Assembly: GCF_016863615.1 (NCBI RefSeq)
Contig: NZ_BOPF01000028.1
Location: forward strand, 62,001 to 126,000
Direction of reading: 5' to 3'
DNA: 64,000 nucleotides
Source: Virgisporangium aliadipatigenens
GTDB lineage: Bacteria > Actinomycetota > Actinomycetes > Mycobacteriales > Micromonosporaceae
In this document: positions 62,207 to 64,000 of the stretch, piece by piece
How positions within the stretch are numbered: position 1 is the stretch's first letter
Layout: every line of letters starts with the position of its first letter
Translations under genes and position numbers: made by a program
Notes under the pieces: model-generated
Told to the model about the DNA's origin: nothing
Database searches by the model: none
What the model saw: only the letters and a program-made list of their open reading frames with translations

Positions 62207-62562
62207 GTCGTGCGCCGCCAGCCGGCGGGCCAGGCGGCGAAGCGCCGCCGCAACTCCGTGACCGCCTCGGCGTCGAGCCCGTATTCGGCGAAGCGGGCAG
62301 TCGGTACCTCGTCGACCCGACGCCCCACGGCGGTGATGTCGTCGGCCTCCATACCGGGGTCGACCCGCCGGGCGAGCGCCAACAGCTCGTCCGGGGTGTT
62401 CGTGGCCAGGAAGGCGGCGACGTCGATCAGGTCGCGGTGCTCGGCGCGGGCGACCAACGCGGCGACCTTCCAAGCGCGGAGGTCCTCGATGTGCATGACC
62501 GGTCCGACGTCGAGCACCACGGGCGCGTGTGTGCGGTGCAAATGGCCGAGGCTGATGTGCAT
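62203..62562 (-). CDS. Truncated AbiEii-type nucleotidyltransferase, C-terminal half
   Basis: A 119-residue protein equal to the C-terminal half of AbiEii/AbiGii-type toxins: VVLDVGPVMHIEDLRAWKVA, then LVARAEHRDLIDVAAFLA, VDEVPTARFAEYGLDAEAVT and a final FAAWPAGWR. The N-terminal nucleotidyltransferase core (GSxxxR...D-x-D) is absent in this frame and in the upstream gene. The ATG at 62562 overlaps the upstream stop (TGATG). It may be a relic, or a domain kept for another use. Confidence 0.65.
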   Translation of the reverse strand: MHISLGHLHRTHAPVVLDVGPVMHIEDLRAWKVAALVARAEHRDLIDVAAFLATNTPDELLALARRVDPGMEADDITAVGRRVDEVPTARFAEYGLDAEAVTELRRRFAAWPAGWRRTT

Positions 62563-62981
62563 CAGACCGCGAGCGGTCGGCGCGTCAACTGCGGGTAGCG
62601 CTCCTGCCAGGCGGCCCGCACGCCGCGCGGCATGATCATCTCTGGCCACAGCCGCACGAGCGTTTCGGCGTCGAGCCAGCGGCGCAACTCGTCGTAGCGG
62701 ATCGTCTCGCGCAGCATGGTCTCGTACATGTGCCGCAGGTCGTAGGGGTCGTCGAGGTCGAAGCGGCGCAGCGGGGCGGCCTGCCGGACCAGCCGGTGCG
62801 ACAGCTCGACCACGCCGCTCGTGGGACTCCGCAGCTCGGCGAGGTCGGGGATGACCAGCGCGCGCGTCCCGGCCGGCTCTCGTGCCGACGTCCGGAGCGG
62901 GCCGCTGCTACGTCCACGCAGCTCGGAATAGCCGGTCCGGCCGTTCTGCCCGCACTGCGAACAAATCAGACTTAAAGTCAC
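62562..62981 (-). CDS. Hypothetical protein coupled to AbiEii-like fragment
   Basis: The conserved-looking part begins ALVIPDLAELRSPTSGVVEL, then RRFDLDDPYDLRHMYETML, LRRWLDAETLVRLWPEM and RGVRAAWQERYPQL. I recognise no family, although this type of gene seems to occur ahead of AbiEii-like genes in actinomycetes. The start is uncertain: GTG at 62981 or 63005, or a shorter form (the in-frame GTG of SGVVEL). It overlaps the next gene by TGATG and is divergent from a small + gene. Confidence 0.55.
   Translation of the reverse strand: MTLSLICSQCGQNGRTGYSELRGRSSGPLRTSAREPAGTRALVIPDLAELRSPTSGVVELSHRLVRQAAPLRRFDLDDPYDLRHMYETMLRETIRYDELRRWLDAETLVRLWPEMIMPRGVRAAWQERYPQLTRRPLAV
62972..62978 (+). promoter_or_regulatory. 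Candidate -10 box TTAAAGT for a leaderless small gene
   Basis: TTAAAGT ends nine bases before the GTG at 62987, in an otherwise GC-rich stretch; transcription would begin at or just before the GTG. The motif ACTTAAAGT (62970-62978) is nearly self-complementary and may serve both strands. Confidence 0.4.
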
Positions 62982-62986
62982 ATACC

Positions 62987-63154
62987 GTGCGAGTTCTGAA
63001 ATCACGCGACGGGCAGTGGCGGGCCGAGGAGCACCGGGACGGCTGGCGCCTGTACCGGCACGGCGGCCTCATCCTCGACCGCGCCTCCCTCGACCGCATG
63101 GCGGCCGAACTGCTGGAGAACGCGGTCACCCCCGACGACCTCGAGGTCGACTGA
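62987..63154 (+). CDS. Small hypothetical protein (55 aa)
   Basis: A 55-residue protein: VRVLKSRDGQWRAEEHRDGW, RLYRHGGLILDRASLDRMAA, then ELLENAVTPDDLEVD. No family recognised, but balanced composition and codon use fit a real gene. It starts with GTG close to a -10 like box and may be leaderless. The acidic C-terminus suggests a small regulator; this is a guess. Confidence 0.6.
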   Translation: MRVLKSRDGQWRAEEHRDGWRLYRHGGLILDRASLDRMAAELLENAVTPDDLEVD

Positions 63155-63160
63155 GCCGGA

Positions 63161-63529
63161 TCAGGACCTCTCCCGTTGGAGCGCGCTGTCCACGTGAGCC
63201 AGCAGCACCTCCTTGCTGAACGGCTTCACCAGCACGTCGTCGTCGACACCCTGGATCTTCTCGCCGGAGTTGGCCAGCTTGCCCGTCGCGAACACGACCG
63301 GCACACCCTTCAGGTACGGGTCCGCCCCGATGGCCGCCCGCAGGTCGAGTCCGTCCATGCGGGGCATGTCGATGTCCAGCACGGCGACGTCGGGCGTGCG
63401 CTGCCACATCGCGTTCAGGGCGGCCTGCCCGTCGGGCACGTCGAGCACCTCGTGCCCGGCCCGGCGCAGCACCTGGCACATCCACTCCCGCACGTCCTCG
63501 TCGTCCTCGGCCACCACCACGAGAGCCAT
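63161..63529 (-). CDS. Single-domain response regulator
   Basis: A 122-residue receiver: LVVVAEDDEDVREWMCQVL, acceptor Asp in VAVLDIDMPRMDG, switch VVFATGKLANSGEKI and the Lys in VLVKPFSKEVLL. No output domain. GGAGGTAGTAG precedes the ATG at 63529. It stands alone; the third lone receiver-type signal element in the window. Confidence 0.92.
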   Translation of the reverse strand: MALVVVAEDDEDVREWMCQVLRRAGHEVLDVPDGQAALNAMWQRTPDVAVLDIDMPRMDGLDLRAAIGADPYLKGVPVVFATGKLANSGEKIQGVDDDVLVKPFSKEVLLAHVDSALQRERS

Positions 63530-63673
63530 CTACTACCTCCAGTGCACACGGTCCGGCGAGACCGAAGGTAACCAGCCGATCGCCGCACGGTCACGGCATC
63601 CGTCGAGAAGCAACCCGACCGCACCCCGCCCCGGCCGCCCGGTCGGTCCCGGCGCGGTCGGCGGGACGAAGAG

Positions 63674-64000
63674 CTAGTCCGGCAGCATCGGCATCTGCGG
63701 GTCCAGTTCCCGGCCGAGCAGCACCGCGCGGGTCACCGCCCCGCCGCCGAACCGGTCCCGGACGGCGTCGAGGGCTGCGTCCAGTTCGCCGCCGGACCAG
63801 GCGTCGAAGGGCAGCGTCTCCTGCACGGCGCGATCGTCGTCGAGGTTGGTGACGGCGACGCCGACGAGCGTGAGGCCGCGTTCGGCGATGAGCGGGCGGG
63901 CCGCCGCGAGCAGCACGCGCGCGGCGTCCAGCACGGTGCGCGTGTGCGCCGTGGCGCGCGGCAGCGAACGCGACCGGGTGGCCCGCGTGAAGTCGTTGAA
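63674..64000 (-). CDS. dinB: DNA polymerase IV (Y-family), C-terminal part
   Basis: The 3' end of a Y-family polymerase gene running off the window. The visible part is the little-finger domain: FNDFTRATRSRSLPRATAHT at the window edge, then LIAERGLTLVGVAVTNLDDD and a short C-terminus LDAVRDRFGGGAVTRAVLLG. The catalytic palm lies outside. It performs translesion synthesis. The FTRATRSRSL motif is diagnostic for DinB. Confidence 0.85.
   Translation of the reverse strand, partial: FNDFTRATRSRSLPRATAHTRTVLDAARVLLAAARPLIAERGLTLVGVAVTNLDDDRAVQETLPFDAWSGGELDAALDAVRDRFGGGAVTRAVLLGRELDPQMPMLPD

Overview
The window reads as the chromosome of a high-GC filamentous actinomycete, roughly in the range of Micromonosporales, Pseudonocardiales or Cryptosporangiales. 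The evidence is strong G/C third-position bias, frequent GTG and TTG starts, a DUF5753-type helix-turn-helix/DUF397 pair, an orphan DUF742 protein, a mycothiol-type DinB_2 enzyme, a stand-alone LigD-like polymerase domain and an ECF42-type sigma factor with a DGPF partner. I cannot name the genus. No tRNA, rRNA, CRISPR array, prophage or intact insertion sequence was seen. About 60 genes can be supported.

Layout. 1-5192 (+) is the end of a surface-polysaccharide cluster: chain-length determinant, CelD-type acyltransferase, GT4 glycosyltransferase, cytochrome P450 and a membrane-anchored GH16 glycanase. A GAF hybrid kinase follows (5243-6904). 6885-12176 (-) is a tightly overlapping stressosome operon: RsbR with two PAS domains, RsbS, RsbT, an RsbT/RsbX-like fusion and a multi-receiver hybrid kinase. 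A LuxR regulator whose receiver lacks the phospho-acceptor lies just upstream. 12997-17401 holds a secreted glucosaminidase, a lone receiver, an MHYT membrane sensor, an L,D-transpeptidase lipoprotein and a YihY protein.

17532-26882 has a polyamine flavour: an ornithine/diaminopimelate-type decarboxylase, an APC permease with a GNAT partner, and a DUF2617-DUF4247-DUF350-membrane spermidine synthase cassette. A HTH/DUF397 pair, a GPP34 protein and an unrecognised 182-residue protein are interspersed. 26876-30007 (-) carries the ECF sigma factor with its DGPF partner and an acyl-CoA ligase. 30109-36774 (+) is a compact nitrate assimilation operon: molybdopterin nitrate reductase, small companion protein, NirB, NirD and NarK.

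36722-45420 holds an NmrA/TetR divergon with palindromic operators, a LiaRS-like two-component system divergent from an ABC exporter, an aldo/keto reductase with its MerR regulator, a DUF222/HNH relic, an AHSA1 protein and the orphan DUF742 protein. 45468-53096 contains a GGDEF/EAL protein, a secreted subtilase, a secreted neutral ceramidase and the LigD-like polymerase. 53144-53231 is a dense set of inverted repeats between convergent genes. 53329-61139 includes a second ABC/two-component module paralogous to the first. The end of the window has a Clp-N protein, a truncated AbiEii-like pair, a small protein, a lone receiver and the 3' end of a DNA polymerase IV gene.

Strongest leads: the stressosome operon with no visible sigma-B output module, the DUF2617/DUF4247/DUF350/SpeE cassette within a polyamine-rich stretch, the unrecognised gene at 23125-23673, and the palindromic array at 53144-53231.
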